NCBI GenBank assembly: GCA_951802195.1 | Contig: OX637622.1 | Coordinates: 1,602,779-1,666,778, forward strand | Origin: Tausonia pullulans | Taxonomy: Eukaryota; Basidiomycota; Tremellomycetes; Cystofilobasidiales; Mrakiaceae | Direction of reading: 5' to 3' | Length of the DNA stretch: 64,000 nt | In this document: piece by piece, positions 50,153-62,282 of the stretch | How the letters are laid out: each line of letters begins with the position of its first letter | Position numbering within the stretch: the stretch's first letter is position 1 | Notes under the pieces: generated by a model | Database searches by the model: none | The model's input: the letters and a program-made list of their open reading frames with translations, nothing else | Told to the model about the DNA's origin: nothing | Program-made: the position numbers and the translations under genes

Positions 50153-53100
50153 TTAGTAAAAAAGTTCGACAGGAGTGGGCTCTTTCAAGCCCACCCAAGA
50201 GAAACTCTCCTCCAGAACGAACGGTGCAATCAAGGAAGCCTGTGCTGAAGAAGGACCGACGCGAATCTCGTACTCGCCCTTTTCTCCAACCCAAGTTTTG
50301 GTGCCGACGTCGTAGTACGACAGTGCCGAGTGCTACAGCACGGTACTGTCAGCTTTTTCAACAATTGAGGGCAAGTTCACGAGAAAAATAATCCCTGCTT
50401 ACATCCATTTTGACAGTGATCTCCTTAGATTCTCCCGGCCCCAAGAAGACCTTCTGAAAGCCCTTGAGCTCGATATCGGGTCGCTCGACCTGTCTCGATT
50501 TTGCGTGGACATAAACCTGACCAACCTCGCCTCCCTCAACGCTTCCGGTGTTGAAAATGGTGAAAGTCGCTGCAACGCCGTATAAGGGGAGCTTCTTGAT
50601 TTTGAGGTCGGCGAAGGCAAACGTGCTGTACGAAAGTCCAAATCTGAGAAGCCCCAACAATCAGCCGATACGAAAGTCAATGTCGACAGGGTAACAGGGG
50701 AACATCGTACCCGAAAGGGAAGGCACTGGCCTTGTTTCCAGGCCTGTCAAAGTAGCGGTAGCCGACTTTGATCCCTTCCGTGTAGACGGTGTCGACTTCG
50801 TGTCCAAAGGCGCCGTACGACGGAGAGTCCTCGAGAACTTTCGGGAAAGTGAGAGGTAACTTTCCGGAGGGGTTGTGCTTGCCAAAGATGACGTTGGAAA
50901 TTGCGGATCCGCTGCAATGGGTTTTTATCTATTCAGTCCTTGCACTTCTTGGCTCGGACCGCAGAATGCGATGTTTCGTACCATTCGTTGCCGCCGTAGA
51001 ATGCCTGCAATTTGTGTTCGTGCTTAGAAGGGCACATTCAAGAGGAAGGAGCTGTTCACGTACCTGAAGTAGAGTGGTGGCCTTCTTTAACCAAGGAAAT
51101 TCAACAGGCATTCCCGACTGATTAACGATGATAGCGTTGGGGTTTGCAGCGAGAACAGCTTGAACGAGCGCATCGGAACCCTTGGGGAGCCTTTTTCCAA
51201 ACATCAGCTCCGGTGTGCAACAAGGACGGAAAACGACAAGAACTCACTTCATGTCCTTACGATCGTAACTTTCTGACTCCCACTCCGCAGTGGTTCCAAC
51301 GACAAGGATGGTGACGTCCGATGCCTTGGTGGTAGCAACAGCTTCCTCAATCAATGTGGCGGCATCGTACTTGCGCTGGCCGCCAAAGCGAATACCTCCT
51401 CGGCGTCCAGCCTTTCAGAAAGAAAAGTAAGTAAACCGTAGCACATTCCTTCCGTCGGTCGTCATCAAGAAGACACTTTAACGAACATAGGGAGAGGTTG
51501 GGCTGATTTGTTTGAAGTTGGAGAAGCGTATCTCTAGGTTGTACTGCTGACCTGCTTTGACGGCTAGCTGGCCCACGCGCTCTTCGGCACCCGTCAAGAA
51601 CTGTTGAACAACAGTATGAGTATCTTTCATAAATCACACACATAAATCCGACCCTGGATTGACGTACAAATAAGATACTTGGGGTTTGGTTCACGCTGTT
51701 CTCCACAACAAGCTCGTCGTTGATGTAAAGGTCGGCTTGACCGGCGACTCCGAGTCCGAATTCCCAGACACCATCAATATCGGGAGTGAACGTTGATCGG
51801 ATAATCACCCAGGAGCGAATGGGGACGTGGGCTGGGATGTTCTCGATAAAGTAGGCGTATGACGAATCATTGGTTTTTGCGAAAATCGGGACCACTTTCG
51901 TGCCGACGTGAGGGCTGAAATGAATTTAGCCAAGATCAGCAACAGGTCAACTGCAAAAAAGGAAAGAAAACCGCACTCTTCACTGTACCACTCGATTTGC
52001 ATACCCTGTTCGTTCGTTCCAGGAATTTGCAGGTATGTGTCGAGCAGAGGCGTCCAGCGATGAGTATCGGCTCCAACTGCGTATGCGACTTGCCCGCCTT
52101 GCTTCTCCGCTTCTTTTGTAATGGCATCAAGGGGTGAAATGGCATATGTGGAACGCAGACTGGCGCTGCCTCCTCCGGCTAACCACGAGCTGTCAGCTCA
52201 CAACTGTGAGTGCTGCTTGGGAAACGCTTACAAATGAAGGCCTCTTTGACGTTAGGCCCGATGACTGCAATTTTCAGCCCGCTGATCGACTTCAAAGGCA
52301 GAATCGCTGCAGTATTCTTCAGCAGGACAACCCCACCCAGGGCCGACTCGAGTAACAGCTCCCGAATCTTGGGAGTGTCGATTGATTTCTCCTCAGCTTC
52401 GAAGGGAATTCCAGATTCCTGCGCCTCCTTGATGAAGTTTAGGACCTGTGGTACAATTCATAGTCAGCTTCCAGCAGAATGAGATGTAAAAACGTTGAAA
52501 ATTTACACGAAGGGCACAGTCATCAATGTCGGCGACGCTCACTTTGCCGCAGGTGACGGCGCGCTCAAGAAGAATTCCTCGCATGCTGGCGGGCCCGGGC
52601 ATCTCCAAATCCAAACCAGCCTTGACCGCCTCCGCTGAAGAGTAAGTGCCGACCCAGTCACTCTGCAACGCGAAGCAGCAAGGGGTTTATGTTAGAGGTG
52701 ATAGATGGTGAAAGTACAGTAAAAAGGACCTGCCATGATTAATCCTTTGAACCCAAAGTCCCCTCGGAGGACTTTGCCCAAAAGATACGGAGACTCAGAA
52801 GCATGGACTCCATTGACACGTTGGTAGCTCGACATCTTTCACCATATGAGTTTTTCATCTGCTTGATTAGTACACATTTTGGGTAGTAGAACGGGAAGGC
52901 GAAGAGAAGTACTCACAAATCCGGAGGGTTTGGCCTTGCACTGGATGCGGAATGGCTCGAGATATATTTCGTGCAGAGTACGCTCATCAATAACACTGTT
53001 GTTGGCACGACGGTTGTATTCTTGTTCGTTTCCGACGTAGTGCTTTGGAGCTGGATAGGATCTATTGTTAACCAACCGAAACTATTCAAGTCCCTTTGGC

Positions 53101-53854
53101 GAGACTTACTGGTCATAACTTTACGTGATTGAACGCCTTCAAGCCACGCTTTGGCAAGTGTTCCAGAGAGAAAAGGGTCTCAAATGGCAGTAAAATCAGC
53201 TCCATGAGAGCTGTACAGAGTAAAGTTGATCACCTTCTCCATAAGACTCGAATCCACGACCACCGAGCGGGGACCTCTGGATGTTGGTAGTTGGCCCGAG
53301 CAAGCAGTGGACGCCTCGAGCACGGCACTCCTCACCCAAGGCTTCTCCTACTTTCGCTACTAGATGGATATCGAATGAAGCTCCCAGACCGGTCGCGGCG
53401 GGGAAGCATGAGGCGGCAGCACCACCCAACCCTGCAGAAGGCGTTAGTTTCAGCTGCTGGAGGCATATAAGGGAGAACGGCTAACAGAGAGTTCCGCGGA
53501 CGCCGTTCTGGAGAGAGGTCATCAGGTCTGGGAATTCTATCTATGAAGAAAACGTTACTCACAGGGCCGTCGCTGACCTGTACCAATTAAAAAAAGTGCG
53601 GGGTTAGCGCTTAGCAGCCAAACCACACATCGGTAGGGATCAACACGCACCCTAACTCGCGGAAGACCCAGTCTTGGAATGGGTACGGTGTGCCAGAGGT
53701 CATCCCCTATGTCAATAAGAAAGGTGAGTAGGGAATTCAAAAGCAAAACAACAACGTAGGAATTTGGCAGGCTCTCACCTGAAAGGAGGGCGGCTTTCTC
53801 GTCGGTGGACAGCTGAGCGAGAATCTCGCTAGGGTTAATGATAACTGTAGACAT
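50153..53854 (-). CDS. Glycoside hydrolase family 3 beta-glucosidase with PA14-like insert
   Basis: Hydrolyses terminal beta-D-glucosides. Starts MSTVIINPSEILAQLSTDEK (KAALLSG, typical GH3), then DDLWHTVPIPRLGLPRVRVS and DGP. Next: FPAATGLGASFDIHLVAKVG, GVHCLLGPTTNIQRSPLGGR with GFESYGED, APKHYVGNEQEYNRRANNSV and DERTLHEIYLEPF. The nucleophile Asp is in IMSDWVGTYSSAEAVKAGLD. The C-domain begins LLESALGGVVLLKNTAAILP. A PA14-like region follows (QGMQIEWYSED, IIRSTFTPDIDGVWEFGLGV, QADLYINDELVVEN), then VGTTAEWESESYDR and a fibronectin-like end with GEVGQVYVHAKSRQVERPDI. Ends EPTPVELFY. No signal peptide, so probably intracellular. About 14 introns. Intact. Confidence 0.92.
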
Positions 53855-53992
53855 TGCGCTGCCGGGTTGTGCATGGAGAGAGGAAGGGAAAAGAAGTTCA
53901 AGCTGTTGTCGCTGTGGACAGATCGGCGAATTCACAAGCTTCGGTACATTGTTGTGCCGCGGTGGGACCAGAAGGAGCCGAGAGCGTTCACT

Positions 53993-54001
53993 CGGCCTCC
54001 G
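53993..54001. promoter_or_regulatory. CGGAGGCCG palindromic site upstream of GH3
   Basis: On the minus strand the context is ATTCGGAGGCCGAGTGA, 139 bp upstream of the GH3 start. Identical core and similar flank to the site at 44531. Confidence 0.5.
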
Positions 54002-54586
54002 AATGTCGTGCAGCGTGCTTGATAACGAGACGTAACAATCAAATAACACCGCCACATGACCCACCATCATCGGCTGACGACGCGGGGAAGGTATTGGGGA
54101 GCGAAGAGGTGAGGAGCGGGAAGGAGTCAGAGGAGCAGCAAGGAAAGACATGGAGATGGAGTCTTGCTATGGGCGTTGCGCTCTGGTATTGTGTCTTCTA
54201 CTCCGTGCTGGTGCCGAGCGGTCCCCGGTCCCCGGCTATGCTTAATGGCGCCTTCGACTCTGCCTTGCTCAGGCAGCCCAGGCGTCTCCTGTAGACTCTG
54301 CGTCAGGTGACACCATATCTTTATTGTGCGATACTCCCTGTGCACTATTTGTTCAGCTCGTCGATCCAAAGAGCACCCCCTCTCAGCGCTCGGCGCAAAA
54401 CGCTTCAAACGTCCCCCAACAACAATCTGAGTAGTGAGAAGGGTAAGCACTAAAATTATCTTGGAACAGAGAACAGCCGGAAATGTTAAAGTTAAGTGAG
54501 TTGGTTTGTTCAACTTGAAGTATTCCTGTTCTCTCGAAAGGCCAGACTACAATGGTATGAAAAGAACGTGAAAGGATTTCATTGCA
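54002..54586. other. Intergenic region between GH78 3' end and GH3 promoter
   Basis: No gene seen. It probably holds the distal GH3 promoter and the GH78 terminator region. Confidence 0.4.
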
Positions 54587-57500
54587 TTAGGCAGCAAATT
54601 CGTCTTTGAGGCGCCGTGCCATGAAAGGCTGAATGACCTTGGGAGGCCACGCCTCGTCTCTCTGCCACTTGACCTTGAAGCTATGTTGGCCACTGCCGAC
54701 TTCGTTTGTTTCGCCAGGAAGTACCACACTCGCCGTCGCGTTGGGTGGAACCTGGAGCTCGACTTGGAGGTGACCATCGACGATCACCCATTCGCAGGAA
54801 ATCATCCCGTACGGAGAAATGTGGTGTGACTTGGCGGAGGTGACGGTACCGCCAGGTTGAGGTCGGACGAGGATGCGCTTCCAGCCAGGTTCGAGAGGGG
54901 ACAGACCACCCACAGTCGAATGCAGAAACTCAGCAACACTCCCCAGAGCGTAATGGTTGAAGGAAGTCATCTCCCCCGGCTGGTTCCCAGAATAGCACGC
55001 ATTTATCAGCATTTTCGATGCTTCCACGGAGAAAAAGAACAAAACAAACTCACATTAATGCTTCCGTCGGGAAGCATGCTATCCCATCTGGTAAGAAGGT
55101 TATTGTCAGAAGGTATAATCGACGATTCGGAGAGACAAGGCACCTTTCCCAGACGGTAGTGGCACCCATCGAGACCGGGTACAGCCAGGAAGGGCATTGC
55201 TTTTCCTGCAGCAGTCTGTACGCGAGGGCCACCTTATCGTTGGCGGCGAGCACTTGGAGGATAATTGCTGTTCCAGCAAAGCCAGTACTGATTTTAAAAC
55301 CTTTTGGGAAGGGGGTCAGCAGACAAAATAATGAAGCTCGCAAAATTAATGGAACGAACCTCGGGTACGAATGAGGAAAACCAGGCGGTCCAAAGCATGC
55401 CCTCGACTCTCTACCGGAAGTAGGTCGAAGTGGAGCGCCAGGCAAAGAGCGGTCTGGCTGTCCGAGACAAGACGTCCGTTGGCAGATGTGTACTCTAATT
55501 GAAACTGGATCTTGAGCTTCTCTGCTTCCTTGGTGTAGCGCTCGACAAGATCGGTCTTCTTGAGGATGCCAGCAACAGTACTGAGGATGCCTGTGCAGTA
55601 AACCAAGTACGCGTTGGCCACGAGGAACGGGTCGGTCATGGCTTGACTGGGAGACTCGGGCGGCGCCGTGGGATCGAGCCTGTTTTAGGTTTCAGCGGAA
55701 AGCTCAAAAGCAATGCTAGTGTAAAGACTCACCAGTCGCCAAGCTGAGCTGTCTCGGGAGTTTGCAGCCACAAACCAGAGACGGGATCGCGAGGAATGCC
55801 TCTCTCCATCCATGCCACCATGCTTTCAAGAGTATCATCGAGGATACGACGATCCCCATACATCTTGTAAAGCGTGCTTGGGGCCAGAGTGACAACGTCG
55901 GCCTAAGACAACAATTATGTCAGAATCATGTTTTGATGGGATCTGCAATCGGAGGTAACAACTGACCCATACTGCTTGAGGGTTCTAACAAAGCAGCCTT
56001 TTTAGGTGAATTTCTGACTGCTAAGAAATAGGCAACGACACTTACTGGTGGTCCGAGCCATTGAAGCACGTCAGGAACAACCATGTTCACGATTCCATCG
56101 TTGTCTTTCATTTGCTCCACGACAAGATCGTCGAGCCAGTTTCCGAGAAACGCGGAGGTGTCGTAAAGGAAGCTTGCGGTGGGTGTAACGACCTGTAAAT
56201 GAAAGGGAAAATGGAGATAGTTTAGTTGGAATAGTGCATGTCAGTGAAAGCGGGAGAATCCAACTTCTCACTTGAATGTCTCCTGTCCATCCCATTCTTC
56301 AAGAGAAGAGTTAGTACACAGTTCAACGTTCGGAGATAAAACGTAAGGACGAACCTCTCATCCCTCTGGGGACAATCGCTAGGAATACCCACGAAATTCC
56401 CTCGGAGACCCCAAACGACATTCTTATGAAGCTGGGTAATCATGGGATGCGAACACTCAAAGTCCCCCAGCCTCTCCATCGCCGTATGCACGACAACCGC
56501 TGTGAAGTTGTTCGAGTCGAAGTCGCCTTCCCACCCGGTGACCTGCGCGTAGCGAAATCCGTGAAAGGTGAATAGTGGCTCGAAGTCGGTGAGCGCAACG
56601 GGTCCTGGCTTGACATGGTCTGTCGCAGTGGCGCCACGAAGAGGCCGAACGCCCAGCTCCCCATGCTCCAAGACTTCGGCGCATCGAACCGAGAGCGAGA
56701 GACCGGCCGGGATGTTCTTGATCTTGACCCATCCCACGAGGTTCTGACCAAAGTCGAGCAACGTCTTCCCAGACGGCGACGTGATGACTTCGACGACCTT
56801 CAACTCCTCGATCCGGCGGATAGGTGGTGCTTCGGGCGCAATAAGGACGGTACTGGGAGGCGTTGAGACGCGATTGACGGGCGCCCAAGACCATTTCGAC
56901 GAGCCGAATGATCCAGGGGAAGACCACGCAGCGTCGACCAGCGAGGCGTCGAAGGTTTCGCCGACGTAAATCTCGCTAGAGAGTAGAGGACCAAAGGCCC
57001 ATTCCCAGCCGTCCTCACAAGTAGAGATGGTGTGGTTGACTCCAAGCTCAAGCTGAATGCAGACGCCGAGGTCCTCGCCAAAAATGTTCCGCCATCCTTC
57101 CCTCCAAGTTAGATGGCCGGCATACCATCCTTCGCCGACGACGCCTCCTACGACGTTACTGCCAACGCGGAGCCAGGCAGCAGGTATGTCGTAGATCTGG
57201 TAGTGCAGTCGATGCTTGTAAGACTGCCACCCCGGCGCCAGCACATGCGAACCGCGTGCGTCCTCGACTCGATTCCCGTTGACCTCAAGCTGATAGACTC
57301 CTAGCGCCGTGGCATAGATGCGAGCTATTCCTCCATTCTTCTCCAGCGCAGCTAGCTCGCTTCCAGTCACGTTGAAGCTCGTCCTGGTGTACCATGGTCG
57401 CTTGGAAAGAGCTGGATCCTGCTTCACGTTGGGACCGACGAAAGACGCAGACTGTTGAAGCAGAGTTATAATGAGCTATACAGCCAAGAATTTAGATAGT

Positions 57501-57868
57501 GGGAGACCTACCCAATCGGAAGCTTCGAGCAAGGCTGCTTCCACATCGAGGTTGAACCACGGCGTCCATGCGCTCAAGTACTCGTCGCCAGTTGCGCGGA
57601 CGCTGATGCGAAGGCGCTCCCTCGACACCAGCGACGGCTCGCTGCTCGGCCACGGGACGGCAACGTTGGCGTTGGAAACCACATGGTGGACGGAAGCTGG
57701 CTTTCCAGACCTGGAGAGCTTGAGTTCGTACGCCTTTTGCGAGAAGTTTGCAACCGTGTTACGGTCTTGGACAAACCGCCAGCTGATGGAAGGGCGTGGG
57801 TGTCCGATTCCGATGGGCGAAGAATACCGCTCAAGAGTTACTTTGTCGATGCTGGGTTGAGACGACAT
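54587..57868 (-). CDS. Glycoside hydrolase family 78 alpha-L-rhamnosidase
   Basis: Removes terminal L-rhamnose from plant glycosides such as rutin or naringin. Starts MSSQPSIDKVTLERYSSPIG, then IGHPRPSISWRFVQDRNTVA (bacterial-rhamnosidase N-domain). SASFVGPNVKQDPALSKRPW then ARIYATALGVYQLEVNGNRV and APGWQSYKHRLHYQIYDIPA form the carbohydrate-binding jelly roll. The (alpha/alpha)6 catalytic barrel begins GIPSDCPQRDERMGWTGDIQ with the acidic catalytic cluster and continues NDGIVNMVVPDVLQWLGPP and VSMGATTVWERWDSMLPDGS; MTSFNHYALGSVAEFLHST follows. The C-terminal beta domain ends MARRLKDEFAA. No signal peptide, so probably intracellular. About nine introns. Same strand as GH3, 732 bp apart. Confidence 0.92.
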
Positions 57869-57982
57869 GCTTGACAGATGTTATAGGAGAGATGAATTGG
57901 CGGGTTTTGAGTGGAAGGCGCAAAGACGCGACAGCTGTCCTCGGCCTAAAGTCCTGCCGCTCGATGCGAGTTTTCCTCCGAC

Positions 57983-57991
57983 CGGGGGCCG
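57983..57991. promoter_or_regulatory. CGGGGGCCG site upstream of GH78
   Basis: CGG-N3-CCG site 115 bp upstream of the GH78 start. It is part of a near-direct repeat of CTCCGACCGG(A/G)GGCCG(A/G), whose second unit is at 58005-58021. Confidence 0.4.
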
Positions 57992-58011
57992 ATACAAAGG
58001 CTTGCTCCGAC

Positions 58012-58020
58012 CGGAGGCCG
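58012..58020. promoter_or_regulatory. CGGAGGCCG palindromic site upstream of GH78
   Basis: Same 9-mer as at 44531 and 53993, 144 bp upstream of the GH78 start. Two related sites 29 bp apart suggest a genuine regulator-binding pair. Confidence 0.5.
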
Positions 58021-58397
58021 GGAGAAAGGCAGTCTCTCATTTGACGTTGTAGTGACGAGCGATTCCGCCGTCTGGCGGGTTTTTTTTTTTTTCACGATAT
58101 AGTCCATGATGATATCGTAACATGCTTATTAACAGCCTGGTCGGGCTAAGTGGTGAAGAGGACGAGGAAATAGTCCTTTGCAGGTTTGTTCCGCTCTTAC
58201 TTCCTTATTATTCCATGACAAAGATTAAAGCTGACTCTGGTTATGTTTGTGTTGGAGTGTTCCGAGGCTACGTACGGAACGAGCTGGACGAGATCCTCCT
58301 AGCTCAGGCGGCCAAAGTCGCAGATCCGGCAGAATAACAGCGATCTTGGCGACACAAAATTCAAGAGCTGCTGCAGGATCTTAGTGTACATCCTACT
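58021..58397. other. Intergenic spacer with poly-T tract
   Basis: Contains a run of T at 58081-58092 and a short open frame at 58122-58337 without recognisable features. No gene called. Confidence 0.35.
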
Positions 58398-58939
58398 TGT
58401 CAGGATCTCACAGATTTACCACATGGGCTCCGCGCCTATGTTGCTGTCAGGTTCTCGCGGACCCGCCACCTTGGTGTTGAAGGTCTATGTTCGCCCTGGG
58501 GTCCAATGTGGTTGCAAGCTTATTTCATATACCCACTCGACTCTACCCGCTCATATAAGGTTAACCTAGTGGCGTAAAAAGTACTACAAAGGGAGGACAA
58601 GGGATGAAAACTACTAGATTATAGGTCTCCGTGAATCGCTCCTTCCAACACTTGGCTCCGCGCTTGCGTACATCGATCCCCCTTACTTACTTGGCTCCCG
58701 CACCTTCGGTCACTCTTCAGCCACACTGTCCCACACTCTTTGTTTATTTCCCTTTAGTCCATAAGACGCTTATTTCATCGTACCCTTTGTTCTACACTCT
58801 GACTATCATTTGGATTCGATAAACCTGCCCAAGACCCCAAGCGAGCCTGTGTCACTACCAGCCCTTAGTCGACTGTTCCATCGACGCCCCTCCCCTCACT
58901 CAGCCTCCCCCGCCCTTGACCCTTGGGCCAATCCTAACA
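58398..58939 (+). repeat. LTR-like repeat copy L9 with 5-bp target-site duplication
   Basis: Runs TGTCAGGATCTCACAGATTT to GGGCCAATCCTAACA, with TG...CA ends and short imperfect inverted termini (TGTCAGGATC against TGTTAGGATT). It is flanked by CTACT at 58393-58397 and CTACT at 58940-58944, a perfect 5-bp duplication. At 542 bp it is longer than other copies because of about 160 bp of extra sequence in its left half. No coding region, primer site or second LTR nearby, so a solo LTR is the best reading. Confidence 0.8.
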
Positions 58940-58944
58940 CTACT

Positions 58945-59435
58945 TTCGCCTCTTTTCTCTCGTTCTGTTGTTCGTTGGTTCTTACACTTTCTCTGCCTTT
59001 GTTTTCATGGCTGGACTTTCGACATACAGCAGGAGTCAAACGGAGGTGGTTCATTATCGAGAGCTGGCGAGGAATGTGAGGAACGGATTTCATGCTTTAA
59101 CCATTTCGACACGTGTCCTAGTAGAAGGCACTAAATCGGATCGCGAATGACCCGATTGCATGAGACTTACACCTCGTTTTCACGCGCACTCAAAAGCCGT
59201 GTCTTGTGAGACCACGAGTTGAGTCAAAACCAATGTCATTCAACATTCCGTCTGTTTACGCCTTTCAATGTACTTTTCTCCACAGTCGACGAAGCGACCA
59301 TGATCGAGCCGCACCAAATATCCAATGCAGGCTGGTTTGCACCGGTAGAGTAACAGTGCTAACAAATGAATTTCATACTATGGAGCCATTTCTGTTTGGG
59401 GGGGGGGGAGTGGGCGCAGACTCCACAACGAGAGC
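58945..59435. other. Intergenic region
   Basis: Downstream of the second sugar transporter. Includes a G run at 59399-59408. A 60-codon frame at 58968-59150 has no recognisable features. Confidence 0.35.
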
Positions 59436-62171
59436 TAGGCCTCCTCTTTGTGCGCAATTGAGCCTGCCTTGCTCAGCTTGTCGAAATCCAACGCGACAGA
59501 ACGAAGAGCCCCTTCGCGATCCATAACTTCTTCCTTGGTCTCCGCATCCTCGTAGACCGCCGCCGCCTCTTCGACGGTGAGACCACTGGAACACAGCCAT
59601 GAGGTTAGCGAGTTGAAAACCAGGGCGCTTAAAAAGAGGTTTAGTACCGGGTTTCTCGGAAAGTGAAGTAAGAGAGCACCAAGAAAACCGACAAGCATCC
59701 AATGTAGACGAAGTAGTCTAGCCGGGCGGGGGTCAGCTTCTTGGGCACACGCAGTAACTTTAAGAATCGGGAAGGCGCACATTTCCAAGCTATGGCGCCA
59801 AGTGCAATCGGGTTGACAAAGTTGCTGAAGGCAACCAAGGAGTTCTGGGTGCAGTAGAAAATAGCAAGGGACTTGGCTCTCATGGCGAGAGGAGCTGAAA
59901 GTCGCAAAGAGGGTTCAGTGACTCAAACGGTTGGCTCGCTCACTGCTCAGCTCACAAATTTCGGGAACTAGGCGACACAACAAGAAATCAGAATTCGATC
60001 GTCCAATGAGTGTGTGGGTTGAGCTTACTGTAAAGACTAGGTACCGGTCCCATAGCCAGATTGTACGACCCGGTAAACAAGAACAGCATGGGCACAACCG
60101 CAATGCCGACGGAAGCGTGATGAGTCTTTGCGTAGCTACCGGAAAGGCCTGTCATTACGCTGACTGTATCATTTCGAGCAAGACAGAAGAGTCAGCAAGG
60201 GTCTCGATCAGACCCAAAATCTATCGGGATGCCTCACAGCAGACTAGCATGGAGACGAGGGAGATGAGGAAGAGGCGACGTCGCCCGGCGCGCTCCACCA
60301 GCGAGGCAGCTGTCATCCCAACGAACCAGTTGAAAATTTGGTTCCCTTTGAAGACAAAAGTTCAGATTTGTGTATGTGGTAATCAAGGACATAAATGGGC
60401 CATCGCACCTCCATTGATCCCCGCCTGTTGTGCCGGCGAGGTGATTCCCACTTGACGAAGGACAGGAGCTGTGTTCAAGAGTTAACATATCAGTGCTCGC
60501 GTTCGTCGGCAACCACTATCGTGCTTACCCAAATAGAATGAGACGATTCCGTTTCCAGCGAGCCTGGAAGGGAAGTCAGAATTGAGTCAGTCTAGGATGA
60601 GGGAGACATAGTAATGCAGGAGCAAGACGTACTGAGTGCAGGCACCGATTCTAAGAAAATGCGGTTGGTTAACTGCAAAGTCTGGATATTTATACGAAGT
60701 ATGAGGCGTACAAGACAATGACGAACAGCCGGCGACGGCCGGACGAGGTAGTCACAAAGACTTTGTAGGTGCTTTGCTTGAGTTGGTCCTCAATTTCGAT
60801 GGCGGTCTTAATCTCGCGCATCTCCAGCAGAACAAGCTCATCGTCGAGTTTTCCATTGGCACTTTGGAAAGCTGTCAATGTCAATTCCTCCAATAAAGCA
60901 AATGTATTGCAACTCACTGGTACTTTGCGAGAATAGCGTGTGCTTCGGCAGATCGACCTTTGCGCACGAGCCATCCTGGAAAAATTCACATAGTCAGTGG
61001 CGGTGTAGCATGCATGCGCATCTATGGTTACGTACTGGGAGACTGAGGAACCCACCTGCCCCCACCCCCCAAAAACAAAAAATTAGTTTAGCTCTGTGGA
61101 TCAAGACTAAAGATTGTGAACGCACCAGCCTCCGATAAGAAGTACAGCCGGACCCAAACCTTGAATCAAGGTCGGGACCCTGGGAAGTTGCATTAGAAAC
61201 TTGCTTCTACCATAGCCAGAAGATTGGGTGGTCAAGAGTTTACCTCCACGCCCACGATGTCCCCGGCCAGTAGACCATGGCGAACGTAAGCCACGCAGAA
61301 AGAATAGAACCAATCTGTTTTCATCATTAGGGCTGACGTTGTAGACTGCGAAAAGGCTTTGAAGCGTACATTGTAGGTGGTGAAAAGGAAACCTCCAGCC
61401 ATGTGTCGCACTCGTGGGTGGGCGATTTCTGGGACGAGCGAAGCCGCGGTAAGATCTGATTTGTAAAATATATTGAGCGATCCACAAAATCGAGAAATCA
61501 ACGACAGACCGCTCTTACTGCCGAATATTGTCCCGATACCAAGGACGACACGTGAACCGACAAGTTGAGCTCGTGTGTTACTGAAGGTTCCAATCAAGGC
61601 TCCGGCAACCATCAGAACTCCAGCGGTATACTACATTTTTGAAACTGGTCAGTTGGAAAAGTCGTGCACGGGTTTGTTGGGGCGCAACTCACCAAAGTAA
61701 ACTTGCGTCCGAAGCGATCCGCAAGGTAGGCCGCGATAAAAGTACCCGGGATCTTGGGGCTACGGGAATTTCTAGGTCAACGTTTGCAAGGGACACATAA
61801 TTGACAAAGAGCGCGTACAGGTAGTAGGCAGCCGCGATCAACCCAAGATCATACCCTGCAGGGTGTTTGAAGGTGCTACCCCAAGCAGGAAGCGCCTGCA
61901 AGCCATTCAACAGCGATCCGTCGTAGCCGAGAGAATAGCTGTAACGAGGCAGACAATTTAGCGTCAAATCTACTTTAGCGAATTGAATAATGAGGCTCAC
62001 ATCGCAGTGTAGAGGATGAAAATATGCCCCATGCCTGCGAGGATATTTTTTTAAGTGGGTGGAAAAAGCAAGGAGCTGCCAAAACTCACCAGTGCGCATT
62101 CCAGGATCCTTCCACCATTTAGGGTTCGTGTTGTTGGCAACGCCGGCGAAGGAAGACACAGGCTTTGACAT
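59436..62171 (-). CDS. MFS sugar transporter (lactose permease-like), second copy type
   Basis: Proton-coupled sugar or glycoside importer. Starts MSKPVSSFAGVANNTNPKWW, then HIFILYTAMYSLGYDGSLLN (G-Y-D-G signature), AAYLADRFGRKFTLYTAGVL (D-R-F-G-R-K), SNLTAASLVPEIAHPRVRHM (P-E-I-A-H-P-R-x-R signature), QSPRWLVRKGRSAEAHAILA, QLAGNGIVSFYLAPVLRQVG, SLVERAGRRRLFLISLVSML, PVPSLYSAEIVPEIRAPLAM and LSYFTFRETRGLTVEEAAAV. Ends AGSIAHKEEA. About 12 helices and ten introns. The Y-L-A-P-V-L and H-P-R-V-R-H pattern places it with fungal lactose/oligosaccharide permeases, unlike the transporter at 41658. Same strand as GH3 and GH78; no CGGAGGCCG seen upstream. Confidence 0.9.
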
Positions 62172-62282
62172 GGTGAGGATGGATTGGAGCAAAGTAGTGG
62201 TACGAGGAAAGAAAGAAGGAAGAGATAAGCGGAAGTGAGTATTAAATCACGGTTCTCAGAGAAGGAAACCCCGTAGGTCCTA

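Noticed and set aside
58393-58944. Miniature inverted-repeat DNA transposon
   Set aside because: Termini are only weakly inverted over about 10 bp and have TG...CA ends with a 5-bp duplication, which fits an LTR better.
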